Source: Xylona heveae TC161 (taxonomy: Eukaryota > Ascomycota > Xylonomycetes > Xylonales > Xylonaceae). Taken from it: a stretch of DNA of 64,000 bases. The number at the start of each line of letters is the position of its first letter. Position 1 is the first letter of the stretch. Of the stretch, positions 22,095 to 32,703 are shown piece by piece. Both the position numbers and the translations under genes were made by a program. Under the pieces are notes generated by a model. It worked only from the letters and a program-made list of their open reading frames with translations, ran no database searches and was not told the origin of the DNA. The DNA lies in the NCBI RefSeq assembly GCF_001619985.1, contig NW_017264201.1:1178001-1242000 (forward strand), read 5' to 3'.

Positions 22095-24532
22095 TCAAAC
22101 AGCATAATTCTCGGCATGCAGATAAATCTCGTCACGATCTGCACTCTTCCAGACGACATCCTGCTGCAGGCGTGCCACCGTGCTGGCCACATCTATTCGC
22201 ATGCTGGGGGGCCCGCAGACAAAGACACAGGTCCGTCGGCCAAAATCTCTGGCAGATTCGCGCAAAAGGTAGGAGATATCTGGACGACCGTATTCCGTTG
22301 TCCAGCCGTCTTTGCGTCTACTGCCGGCCGCGGTAGCTGCCGGAAGAAAGGCGAAGCGCATTAGGTTCTTCTCCAGCATGGTTGGAGTAGTAGGGAATCC
22401 GAAATCGAGGCTTCGAGAATTTCTTGCAGGAGGTGGCGGTGGTGGGGGCGTGATTTGGAGATTGTGGGTGTTGAGATTGCGGCCGGGCCGATGGTGTGTT
22501 GGGGCTGGGATTTGGAGGTTGTAGGAGGGGTGAGGTGGAGGGTCCGAAGGTTGCAGGTAGGACAGAGATGGTTGGCCAACTGGTAGTGGGGATGGAACCT
22601 TGCGAAGCGGTTCAGGTGAGGAGGCCGAAATATTACAGTTATCGTTGTTGATACCATGATGGGATGCCTTTTCTTGCATCAAGTCGTATGTAGGTTCGTC
22701 TCTAATTAGGGCAGAATTCCTTTTATTGGCGACCCCCTCAAGCGCCTCGCCAATCCTGTCGTAAAATACTCCACTGAGTCTCTGCGAAGAGCGCGCGCTG
22801 GGTTCGGGCCCTTGCCGCTTGGCTGCGGTGATGAAGAACTGACACCGGACCGAGCCAGGAGGAGCGTGTTCTCTGCATATTTTCAGCTCGTGTTGGAACC
22901 ACTGCAAAACGTCTGGTCGCTTCATTGCCCAGATTATTTCCACAGTCTTGGTGACTGCCTTTCCATCCCGCATGAGCTTGATAAGGTGAAGAAGATGGCT
23001 GATGATGGTCGTTATACCACTGCCCCCGGCAATGAGCACAACGTGGTTGAATGATGCAAGTTGTCGTTGCATGCCGCCATATGGCCCGTCTAGAAACGCT
23101 CTGTAAGTCTTGTACGGGCCCTTTGCGAGCGCAGCATCAAGGACCTTTCTAGTGAACCCGCCAAAAGGACGAAACACCAGTACCATGTCCCGAAATTGAG
23201 GACCATACTCTGAGGGAAAATCATCGCTGCAAAGAGACGCAATAGTAAAAGGGTGGTTTTCGAATATAGAAATCCCTGGCATGCGTAGGTAGACGTACTG
23301 ACCCGGCTTCCAGCGCATTTCTGTTGGAATGATGACCTTGAGGGCGTTTTCTGGAAGAATCGTGACAACGCATTCCTCTCCAATCAGCCACGATAACCTC
23401 CGCGGCTTAGTCCAGTTGAGATAGAGTACGACGCGGAGTGCATATGATAAGAGCCAGATGGCAAGCGTGGCAAATAAATAGCGCCACGAGGTAAGATAGT
23501 TTGCGCAGTGCCAAAAAAGCATTCCCAGAAAAAGGATGGCGACCGGCACATGCAGTATGACAAACAATTCATACAGCCTTGACCGGAAGAATGGATGTGA
23601 GAAGATGCAAAGAAATAAAAGAGGTGCGAGAGCGGCCCAGCCTTGATTGCTCGTCAGTTGGGCGGTTGCGGACAAATTGCTCTGGTATCTAACAGATACT
23701 TACCACTTCCATAGATGACGGTACCCTTGAAGAAGGAGCCCCACACTGCCATTCCTCCTTGATCCCAAACAGGCTGTATGTAGAACGGAATTGTGTGAAC
23801 CAGACTAAGGAAAAGACACAGGTATCCGCCCCAGCGGTGCAAAACATTAAGCCTTTCATGCCCAATGCCGGTAATGAAGGAGATAAGATTGGCCTTCATA
23901 CTCAATCCAATGATCCATGGAACCATGGCTATGGCGATCATTCCTGCACGAATCGCCAATGGGGGAGAACCAAACGCAATGCTTGCATAGTAAAGAGGTC
24001 GCGGGAGAAAACAGTAAAGGGGCACAAAAATTAAAGCAGCAGCAACAAGCGCAGTCACCGCCAGTGAAGGAAGTGCAATATGATGATTCCATACCCGAAA
24101 AACGGGCAAAGGCCGATAGAATATCCATCTTGAGAAAGATATAGTCCTGTTGAGAGCCCCGATTGAAGACACGGATGATTGCGTCTTGTGACGGCCAGAG
24201 ATTTCACTAGAGGACAAATAATACTTTGCCTCAGTGTGCAGATTTGACAACCCATGCTCGTACTCCGATGCGCTCGAGGCTTTCTCGGTGGAAAGCGCCT
24301 TTCGTATGATATCCGTCCACATATGGTAGATTCTGACGGCCACAGTAGCGACTAGAAGAATGATGCAAAAGTATACCCATCCTAGAGAATATCTCCCAGC
24401 ACTCCTCCAGGGGTCTTGCTGACTTGCTGCGATTAGACCAGGAGGACTTGATGAGGTCACTGGAATGTTGATTCTTCTAAAGATAGAGGCAGCTGAACGA
24501 GCCAGCTGATTTGTGGAGGTCGCTGGACCCAT
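22095..24532 (-). CDS. Ferric/cupric reductase transmembrane component (FRE family)
   Basis: Exons 24532-23704 and 23641-22095 encode 791 residues. The protein should pass electrons from NADPH through FAD and two hemes to ferric or cupric ions outside the cell, ahead of metal uptake. Seen: several membrane helices; the heme histidine pairs H232/H246 (HRWGGYLCLFLSLVHT) and H307/H321 (HVPVAILFLGMLFWH); FAD motif HPFTIAS at 406-412; NADPH motif GGSGIT at 482-487; and CGPPSM near residue 752. The intron joins YGSG to WAALAPLL; the upstream alternative acceptors break the frame. Between the NADPH motifs there is an unusual insert of roughly 120 residues, Pro/Asn/His-rich with a run of eight prolines. 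The ATG at 24532 replaces an in-frame TTG nine bases upstream. Confidence 0.9.
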
Positions 24533-26433
24533 CTTTGTCAAATGTATTGTAAAGATTGATTTTATCGCGGTGAGTGTAATATCGACAATTCTCTACTGTT
24601 GTTAGAGTGTAGAGAAGAAGCAGAGACAGTGTTATTGATAAAGTACCCAGGAAACGACCGGGTTTTCAAAATCAATGAATTGCACCCAATTTCAAGGTAT
24701 TCTGAGAAAAGCTTAATGTGTAAAAGAATATGATGAAATATGGCTAAGGTGATCGTCCAATCATGAAAAACAGAAAAGTTGCTAAGTGGTCGCAATGGAA
24801 GGACATCACCTCCTTCGATGCCACCAGAGACTCAAAATTTGCTGAACGAACGTAATAGTTGAAAGGAAATCAAGAAGAGAATGAACAACAAACCTTAAGA
24901 TGGAGCGATATATGTCGAGTATATTGGGTTCAAGGGATGGTCGCCGGGACGCCCGCAAGTAAGTGGCCGGCACGGCGTGGTCTTTTGGTGCAGCGGTATT
25001 GACGGAACAATGCAGGCCATGCATGGCCGCATGCAGTACTCCACGGGAGCTAGTGCGCCATGATAATTCTTTGGCTGTATGAAGCAGGCCTGAAGTTATT
25101 GACCCATTTTCTCATGGCAGTGTCCAGTAAGATTGCGCGAACCGACATCATCAAGGAACGCCCACAAACTTCCACATCACCCACCAGAACTTAAACAGAT
25201 GTGATGAATCCACACACCGATAAGCTTTGCAAGGCGACTGGGAAGATATACATCAAGCCGAACAAGTTTGTTGATTTCACTAATCAAATGAGGCTCGCAG
25301 CTTTTCCAGGAGGAACGCATGTCTGGGTAGCCGGTCGAGACGAATATCTGCCTGACCCCGAGTGCTATGTCCAATTGATTTGCTGATTAAAGCAAGTTGC
25401 TCTAGACCATTAGCCTTCTGCAATACCTGCATAGCGATGTAACGACCGATATAATCCTGACAGTATGGTGCTAGCTGCTTGTTGCTGAGCTCCAGTGTGC
25501 CCCTTAGGCGCATGAAGATGGTATGCGGTTGATGGCGTACTCTGTAGGCATTGAAGTGGCTCGGCGAATATCCTGCCGGACAATCCAGGTGTAGCATGTC
25601 CAAAGACCCTCCAGTTCGGCCTAGGAATGGCGACCTGCTGTGCAAGAACACGTAGTGCTGTCCCATACTGCTGGAAATTGTGCCGCACTGGCTTATGACA
25701 ATCTCAGCATCAATACCGGGTGAAAAGAAGTCGGGAGTCCGCCAGATCGGCACAATTGATGACCAGCAGAAATGAATGATGCCAAAGACAGGGGTTTAGT
25801 TGGTGCATCTCCATAGTTTTTGTTTTCATATAGGAAGGTGCTTCCACAAGGTATGTTTGCCAGAACCTAGTTAGCTAGCTGCGATGCCCAATCATGAACC
25901 AGAAATACGCGCCCATGGACCACAAAGAGGATCTGTAGTGCAAGGCATTTCACAGACTAGCCATATCTGAATGTTGTATGCGCAGCGAAGGAACTCTGTG
26001 ATATCGTTGTGATGACTCTGCATTATTATCACATCTATCCCTGTTGCATTCAATGAGCAATGGTTCAATCGCTCTCGGGTGGCTGCGCCTGCAAAGGTGT
26101 GGCACCTGACGGCCGCTAGATAAAAGGACATGTCAACCAAGCAACACTTCTCATTGATCATCAGTGGCAGCCTAAGAATCCCTTCCGATGCAGAGTGATC
26201 TAATCTTCCCTCCTTCATTACATGTATATTCTCAATACGACTTTGACATTGGACTAACTTATCCCGTGTATTGATTAATTGATTGACTTATTCCTAGGTG
26301 GCTAACCCTTTGCTGGGTAAGTGGCCGTATAGCTACCTAAGTTATGGGTATGATGTAGCTAGATTATATAACCATGAAATAGGGACGTAGCCGAAGGCCG
26401 GGGAAAGTCTCAAGCCTTCATACACGGATCCAA
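24533..26433. other. Decayed region upstream of the ferric reductase gene
   Basis: The first few hundred bases form the ferric reductase promoter. Beyond it, minus-strand open frames at 26218-25892 (108 codons) and 25753-25280 (157 codons), with overlapping frames at 25177-25688, give protein-like but unfamiliar sequence. I could not link them with sound splice sites. They may be remains of a degraded gene or may be chance. A TACTCTGTA motif lies at 25538-25546. Confidence 0.4.
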
Positions 26434-26918
26434 TGGCGACCAATCTCCGAGCTCGAAATCTATCAATCGCTCAAAGCCCCCAAAGGCTCAAAAGCGCCAT
26501 GTAGGGACGGTTTTTCTACGTTGGTTTGGAAACGCCTCTGGAAATACCTCGGAGCCATCATCACCCGGATCCTCACGTCGTCCGTTGATCTAGGATACCA
26601 TCACCAAGAATGGAGAAAGGCTCGAATTAGAATTTTATGGCGGAGCAGGCGCCTTCATTGACGACTACTTCCGCGGGCGAGTCGACCGCAGTGCTGAGTA
26701 GAACTGGGCGAGAACATATCTCCAGAATCGAAGACTGGGCCCGGAAGACTTGGTCCTGCTTTGCCACGGAGAAAACGGAACTCATTCACATTACCTGCAA
26801 GAGTGAGGAACAGAGTCAAGGCTAGATCGTCCTGGACAGTAATACCATCCAACCTTCCACGACCACCAAACTCTAGAGAGTGATTTTCAGTCATGAGCTA
26901 CCGCGGAAGGAACATGTA
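26434..26918 (+). mobile_element. LINE fossil (Tad-type non-LTR retrotransposon), internal part
   Basis: Two fragments of a reverse-transcriptase ORF of a fungal Tad-like LINE are joined end to end. 26434-26632 reads as the region before the catalytic domain (FSTLVWKRLWKYLGAIITRI, then HHQEWRKARI). From 26633 it jumps to the segment just before and after the YVDD-like motif (GGAGAFIDDYF, then IEDWARK and ATEKTELIHITCK, then IQPSTTTKL, HELPRKEHV). About 150-200 codons that normally lie between these parts, including the first reverse-transcriptase motifs, are missing. There is at least one frame change and several stops. Some of the stops are TAG or TAA where relatives are expected to have CAG or CAA, which suggests repeat-induced point mutation. 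No poly-A tail or target duplication was found. Confidence 0.85.
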
Positions 26919-26975
26919 TAACATTGAGGAACATCTCCGGTGAGGCACATAATAAGAAGACTGCCGCAAGCTCTG

Positions 26976-27959
26976 TCATATATGCATTCGACAGAATGAC
27001 TTCGAAAATGTCACATCATCTACCCCAGCGCCCTCAAACGCCCGCCGAAATTCTCTCTTGAGCAGCTCCTCCGGACCTTCATCGTCTCCGCAAACTGTCC
27101 CTCTTATGTCGGTAATAACCAGACACATGGCGAATAAGAGTCCCCTCTCTATCGTCAATCTCGAGTATGACGTCTTTTTGCTTAGATGAATCGCCTTGAC
27201 TCGCCCAACTGTGAGAGACAGGCCCGAGATATCCACGCACGGATCGCCAGTCATAGCATCGGACCAGTCTATGATGCCATTGACGGTGCCTTGAACTTCA
27301 TCGATCAAGACATGTTCGGTACTAATGTCACCATGAAGAAGCACTGGGCGATATTCCTCCTCCTCCTGCAAAGTCGACAGCTGGGAGAGTTGGAATCTCA
27401 AGAAACTCTCTACGAGTGTCTCTGCATCTTCCACGTATTTGCAGTGCATGAGCTCGCCCCAGGCTTCGATTGCTTCGGGCACGAGTTCCTCTAGATTTTG
27501 CCTCTCCTCCCTCTCCTCCCCGCATTTGGTGGCCATCCGAGCCTCTTCAATGGGAACGGACGCAAGGTCTTGTAGAAGAGTAACAAGGTCGTCTCCTGTC
27601 GCCTCTGTTGGCGAGGTTTCCTCGAGAGAAGTACCATGTACCCTGACCTCGACGTTACAAATCCAGTCTCCGATTGTCACCCTCCCCAAGACCTCGGGGA
27701 CCAAATTGGGCTTGCTCAGATGTTGGCGAAGCAGTTTACTCACTGCGGAGTCTTTTTCCAACGATGGTTCCGATTCTTCATCTGGCTGAGGCAAGCCGCG
27801 AAGAATCAAATTGCGTCCCACAAACCATACGTCGTGGTGACAGCCTTCACTGGACTGGTAACACGGGGAAACGTCGCCAAATGATGGGAAACGGCCTTGA
27901 AGAGCCTCTTCTATTGCTGCCGCAGTTAATTTTTCTTGTTTCTGGTTGTCTTTGGACAT
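26976..27959 (-). CDS. APH-family (aminoglycoside-phosphotransferase-like) kinase
   Basis: This is an intronless 327-residue protein with the APH/choline-kinase-like fold. The kinase motifs are LLHGDISTEHVLID (catalytic Asp at about 211) and GIIDWSDAMTGDP (metal-binding Asp at about 231). An N-terminal lobe with CHHDVWFVGRNLILRGLP corresponds to the nucleotide-binding sheet. Such proteins are numerous in moulds and rarely have a known substrate; small molecules or proteins are both possible. I chose the ATG at 27959 because codons further upstream in frame are TTG-initiated and do not look conserved. The gene is divergent from Rrp43. The fold assignment is secure; the substrate is unknown. 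Confidence 0.82.
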   Translation of the reverse strand: MSKDNQKQEKLTAAAIEEALQGRFPSFGDVSPCYQSSEGCHHDVWFVGRNLILRGLPQPDEESEPSLEKDSAVSKLLRQHLSKPNLVPEVLGRVTIGDWICNVEVRVHGTSLEETSPTEATGDDLVTLLQDLASVPIEEARMATKCGEEREERQNLEELVPEAIEAWGELMHCKYVEDAETLVESFLRFQLSQLSTLQEEEEYRPVLLHGDISTEHVLIDEVQGTVNGIIDWSDAMTGDPCVDISGLSLTVGRVKAIHLSKKTSYSRLTIERGLLFAMCLVITDIRGTVCGDDEGPEELLKREFRRAFEGAGVDDVTFSKSFCRMHI

Positions 27960-28582
27960 TTTTCTTTCCAGAGATGGAAGGGTGGCTGTGGCAGTTTTGA
28001 CGTAGGAAAAAGGTTCTTGTTGGTCATTGGGCTGGTAGCTGTGCAGGATCAAGGAATGCAAGAATTATAATCTTTATATAACCCTTATAATTGATCTCTC
28101 ATCTGTCCTATATAACTTGCCAATGGCATAAAATATGCTAATATGGCCATGTTACTATATGCTCAAAGTAGTACTTCGTATATACCTAGCCATTTACATT
28201 CAGATGTGACTCATTGTAGCTTCGTGTTGACTCATTTTATGTAATTAAATCTCTGCTATTAGTACTAGGCCACAAATGAGTTCCAATCAGGGATCACAAG
28301 GTGAATACGAAGAACAGGGTATCAACCAACTCCACCATTGGACCCGCGCCATTAGGAATCGAACCCAATATCAGTTATATCCACCAGGTCTCAGAACAAT
28401 AGCCCAGAAATGGATAAGATTGATATCTTATCGATAAACAACCGTGATGACTAAGCGAATATTTCGATGTTGAAATCCAAAGATGCAGGTTGTAACCAGC
28501 TCTAGGTCGTTAAAAAATTAAGCTCACACGACATGAGGATATAGAGATCCCATCAGTATTTCCAGTAAATCAGCAGGAGACA
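27960..28582. promoter_or_regulatory. Shared promoter region of the APH-like and Rrp43 genes
   Basis: These 623 bp separate two divergent start codons. CCAAT boxes are visible at 28120-28124 (plus strand) and 28026-28030 (minus strand). On the minus strand at about 28355 a GGTTCGATTCC string matches a tRNA B box, but no tRNA can be folded around it. Confidence 0.55.
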
Positions 28583-29620
28583 ATGGCGTCAGCATCTAAT
28601 CCCCCGGTTCTTTCGTTTCCTAGGCAAACGTTTGCAAAACTCTCACCGGCTCCCTTCCTTCATGCCCATTTGAAGCCTACGACGAAAGGCGCACCAATCT
28701 CGCGACCCAATGGCCGAGCGCCCAATAGCTTCAGAACAGCTACCGCGCATACTTCTTCCCTTTCGCATGCTTCTGGTAGCGCGGTGGTGCGGACTGGAGA
28801 CACAGCTTGCGTCTGTGGAGTAAGAGGAGAGATTCTGCTCGCTCGGGATGTGCCTGGCCAGCGTTTCGAAGGCGGCAATGGGCTTCGGGGTCCAACAACC
28901 GGGGCCGACGAGATTGCAGAATTGGGATTGGTGGTCCCAAATATCGAGCTTTCCACAGGATGTTCTCCTGCGCACATTCCGGGCCAGCCCCCCTCAACCT
29001 TGGCTCAGAGCCTGTCTCAGCGGATATTAAAGCTCCTGCAGTCCTCCAAACTCATTGATCCGGCTGACCTACGCATATGGCATGACCCTCGCGCGATTCT
29101 GCAAGCCATGGATACTGAAGATGGCGACGAGGATGCTCAACCTGAAGTGAAGGCTTTTTGGGTCCTCTATATTGATATCCTGTTTATTTCGCTGGATGGG
29201 AATCCTTTCGACGTTGCTTGGGCTGCCGTTCTGGCTTCTCTTTCGGATACTCACCTACCGCGCGCTCATTGGGATATAGATAACGAGATGGTTGTATGCT
29301 CGCCTTCAAAAGATTTTGCTCATAAGTTACGGCTCGATGGCTTTCCTTTGCCTGCATCCTTTGCGGTATTCAGCACAGGAAGAGGGGCAAGCAAGGAGGC
29401 ATGGGTACTTGCAGACCCCGATGATTTCGAAGAGGGCCTTTGCACCGAAGAAATCAGCCTTGTTGTGGACTGTTCAGGCAAGGAGACACGCATCCTAAGG
29501 ATAGAGAAGAGCGGCGGTGGTGCTGTCGGGATCGAAGAAATACGTGCATTGGTCGCACTGGCTGAGGGTAGATGGCAGGAGTGGAAGGACATTATACACA
29601 AAGCGTCGTCTTCTCTATGA
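28583..29620 (+). CDS. RRP43: Exosome complex core subunit Rrp43
   Basis: This is an intronless 345-residue RNase PH-like protein of the Rrp43/EXOSC8 group, one of six ring subunits of the RNA exosome, which trims and degrades RNA 3' ends in nucleus and cytoplasm. Family strings include RPNGRAPNSFRTATAHTSSL, GSAVVRTGDTACVCGVRGEI, LVVPNIELS and the C-terminal FSTGRGASKEAWVLADPDDFEEGL. Eukaryotic ring subunits are catalytically inactive, so a structural and RNA-binding role is expected. The ATG at 28583 gives a start (MASASNPP) of the expected length. Confidence 0.93.
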   Translation: MASASNPPVLSFPRQTFAKLSPAPFLHAHLKPTTKGAPISRPNGRAPNSFRTATAHTSSLSHASGSAVVRTGDTACVCGVRGEILLARDVPGQRFEGGNGLRGPTTGADEIAELGLVVPNIELSTGCSPAHIPGQPPSTLAQSLSQRILKLLQSSKLIDPADLRIWHDPRAILQAMDTEDGDEDAQPEVKAFWVLYIDILFISLDGNPFDVAWAAVLASLSDTHLPRAHWDIDNEMVVCSPSKDFAHKLRLDGFPLPASFAVFSTGRGASKEAWVLADPDDFEEGLCTEEISLVVDCSGKETRILRIEKSGGGAVGIEEIRALVALAEGRWQEWKDIIHKASSSL

Positions 29621-30231
29621 TACGCTTATGATCATTTCATACCCCCACTTCAGCATTTTTATGTTTATATTGGCGTTTGAAACCGGATTTTCATATTGCT
29701 ATTTCCAAAATTCGTACCACTACTTGGACTAGGATGGACGGTGGACTACTTACACCTAAAGCCACAGTTGAATGAATTGGCTCTTTGCATCAAAAATTGA
29801 AAGCAGCTAGATATTTGAAATCTTGGGCTATGGAGCTTGAAAATCATATTTTACAAGGTGAAGTTTCTCCACAGATCTGTACCATCACCAACGAACCACC
29901 CTTTCAGATAAAATCCAGAGCAGCAGATACCGGATGGCCTAAGTCAGAGTCAGTCTCCCACGATCCGTAAGAATCAATGAAGATTCGACTGGCATCACAA
30001 GATCACCATAGTAATACAATGACCTGCTAGCAACGTGGTTGAAGATTGAAGAAAGCGAGTTGGGACGGTTTAAAAACTCCACCCGAACATTTTTCTTGCT
30101 GACTAATGTTGGAGCTGTACTAGCAAATTACCAAAAACGACTAGCGTTTTCCTGACTGCTCTTAATCTCGCTCCACAGCAAATTCCTTTCCCATCAACCA
30201 TGTTTTTTAACCCCCCCTCTTCCAGTCCATC
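29621..30231. other. Intergenic region, leader of the Rab escort gene
   Basis: The region holds the Rrp43 3' end and the Rab escort promoter. A tract ending in TCTTCCAG just before the start codon looks like a splice acceptor of a 5'-leader intron. An upstream ATG at 30200 would open a 22-codon frame overlapping the main start out of frame unless that intron removes it. No other gene is seen. Confidence 0.55.
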
Positions 30232-32192
30232 ATGGATTCTCTTTCGGGGACATTTTGGGATGTCGTGATTGCAGGCACAGGACTACAACAGTCCTTGTTA
30301 GCACTGTAGGCTCACCATCCGTTTTGAGATCCTTTCAAGGTTCGCAATTTCTGACTGACGAAGACCTTGAAAAAGGTCATTGTCCCGCTCAGGGAAGAAG
30401 GTGCTCCACGCGGATAAGAATAGATATTATGGCGGGTTTGAAGCAGCCTTCACTCTCCAAGAGGCAGAAGAGTGGTTGAATAAGGGCGACGAAGGTACGA
30501 CGCACCTCAGACAACCCCAGTCTCTATTTCCAGACTGACCTGTTCCTTTAGACAGTCCTCTTCGACCTTTCAGAAAAGCTTCAAGTGTACCTCAGGCTTC
30601 ACTTGATGGCTCTAACAAGGCCCCAAAGCTGTCAGCTAGGGCCTACAGCTTGGCATTGTCACCTCAGCTGCTCTATGCGCGCAGCTCCCTGCTGCAAGCC
30701 CTGATCTCATCCAAGGTTTACCGGCAGCTAGAGTTTCTCGCAGTCGGAAGCTGGTGGATCTATGTTCCCCGTGACCGATCGGAGACAGGGGAAGCATTAA
30801 CCTCCAGCCACGGAGAGTTGAAGAAAGTACCAAATGGACGAGAAGACATCTTTTCAGATGACTTGATTGACCTTCGATCAAAAAGGTCTTTGATGAAGTT
30901 CCTCAAGTTCGTAGCGGACTATGAGAATATGTCCGAGGTCTGGTCAGATTACGCATCAATTCCATTTTCAGAGTTTTTGCGCTCTCGATTCGGTATATCT
31001 ATGTCTCTTCAGGCGCCGCTTCTTGCGCTCACCCTCTCTCCGGTGTCTCCTTCGGAAACGCCTACAAGTTTTGCCCTGCCACGAATAGCAAGACATCTCC
31101 GATCCATGGGTGTCTTCGGCCCTGGATTTGGTGCTGTACTTCCCAAATGGGGTGGCGGAGCTGAGATTGCCCAGGTCGCATGTCGTGCTTGCGCCGTTGG
31201 CGGCGGCGTATACGTGCTGGATGAGGGAATTTCAGACGTGTCAAATGCCCCTGCTGATCAAGGCGAAATGCCAGGTCAAGTGGGTTCATCGGCACATCAC
31301 CCAGTAGCTGTTACGCTCTCAAGCGGGGAGACAGTGAATACCCTATGGCTAGTTGGCTCGCCCGATGATATCCCGAAGAAATCTGGGACGACTAGATCTG
31401 GAAATGAGCCCGAGTCACCCACCAGGGAGGAAGTCACCTCGAAGTCTATATCGATTGTGTCCTCACCTTTGACGGGATTGTTTCCTCAGACTGCTGAGGC
31501 AGGACCGGTTCCTGCTGGTGCAGTGGTAGTGTTTCCTCCGGAGACTCTACTAACCGAGGAGAAAGTTGCTGAGAATCAACCGCCTGTATATATCATGGTT
31601 CATTCCAGTGATTCAGGCGAGTGCCCATCAGGACAATGTAAGTCTCTTAGCAGTTTTTCTTTTCAGCATAACCCATGCTTGCATGATGACCCAACTTTAT
31701 GAATACTTATCTACATTGCCTGAGATCTTCATTGAAGAAACCATACCTCTGACAGTCTGATGCACATTCAATCTTGCTTTTTATTCACATCTAGATTTGT
31801 TTGTGCTTGCGACTAACGAGTTCGCGCATCTAGGTATCCTTTATTCGAGCGTTTTTATTTCTGGGGACGAAGGTCAAGCAACCCTTGACCTGGCCGTTAA
31901 CCGTCTACTTTCATCTCTCGGCGAAGATCCCAAATCGTGCCTTTTGTGGTCGATGAGATACTCGCAACAGGGCCCCTCCCTGCACTCGGGTGTTGTGTCG
32001 AGCTGTGAAGAAAGGAGCCCGGGCCAGATATTCTTTCCCAGATCTTCCAATGGACTTGCTTTTGATGACGAGCTTTTGAATAACGTCAAGTGTGCATACG
32101 AAAAGATTGTGGGATCAGATAATGAAGATTCGAGTTTCATGGCTTTTTCTGATAGAGAAGTCCCAACATCGTATATGAGCGATGAAGAATAG
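30232..32192 (+). CDS. MRS6: Rab escort protein (geranylgeranyl transferase component A)
   Basis: Exons 30232-30305, 30376-30494, 30552-31637 and 31834-32192 encode 545 residues. The N-terminus WDVVIAGTGLQQSLLALSL followed by SGKKVLHADKNRYYGG is the GDI/REP family nucleotide-fold signature. Later strings such as RAYSLALSPQLLYARS and FLAVGSWWIYVP fit the escort-protein branch. The protein presents newly made Rab GTPases to geranylgeranyl transferase II and delivers them to membranes. For the last intron I chose the acceptor at 31833 (branch CTAAC just upstream), which gives SGQCILYSSVFISGDE; the earlier AG at 31794 would insert 13 unexpected residues. The tail is acidic and serine-rich (SYMSDEE). 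The short gap before the start may carry a leader intron. Confidence 0.9.
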
Positions 32193-32703
32193 CCAGGCAT
32201 ATCATATAGTTGATTATACTACGCTTTTGAAGTGGAAGATCTTCAGTCCTACCCTTAATTAACGTTCATTGAAAGTTGAATGCATTTTGCCTCATGGAAT
32301 GTCTAAGAAGCTCAAACTGTGACAATTCTGATTTTTTTCAATATTTCCCAAAGCCTTTGGGTCCAAAGGTGCCTTTCTCTCGAAGTCCTTGTCTGCTTTG
32401 CTCCTTGAATTCTATGACCAGAAAGCATCCGCTTGGGAAGATTTGATCAGGTTCCAGTCTTGCGTTATGTCTAGGACGGGGCAGCTTCTACAACGCTCAT
32501 ATCAACACGAACCCAGGCTTGATTTCCCGAGCATGGTGTGGTGGAGATCCCGCTTCACACCATCTTAAAGCTTGGATGTACCCGTTAACTACATCCAAGA
32601 CAGGTAATGTATCACCGTAGGTCCAGACCTAATAGATGCTGGCATTCTTGCTGTCTTTTGCAGACGATCCCTTCAAGTGATTCGCATAGCTTCTCTGCTT
32701 GGA
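32193..32703. other. Convergent intergenic region
   Basis: About 510 bp lie between the stop codons of the Rab escort and cyclophilin genes. No conserved protein or repeat is visible. Confidence 0.65.

Noticed and set aside
28320-28400. tRNA gene on the minus strand
   Set aside because: Only the T arm and B box fit; there is no acceptor stem, D arm or A box at the right distance.
31638-31794. Earlier acceptor for the last intron of the Rab escort gene
   Set aside because: It would insert 13 unexpected residues; the acceptor at 31833 has a CTAAC branch site and gives the expected protein.
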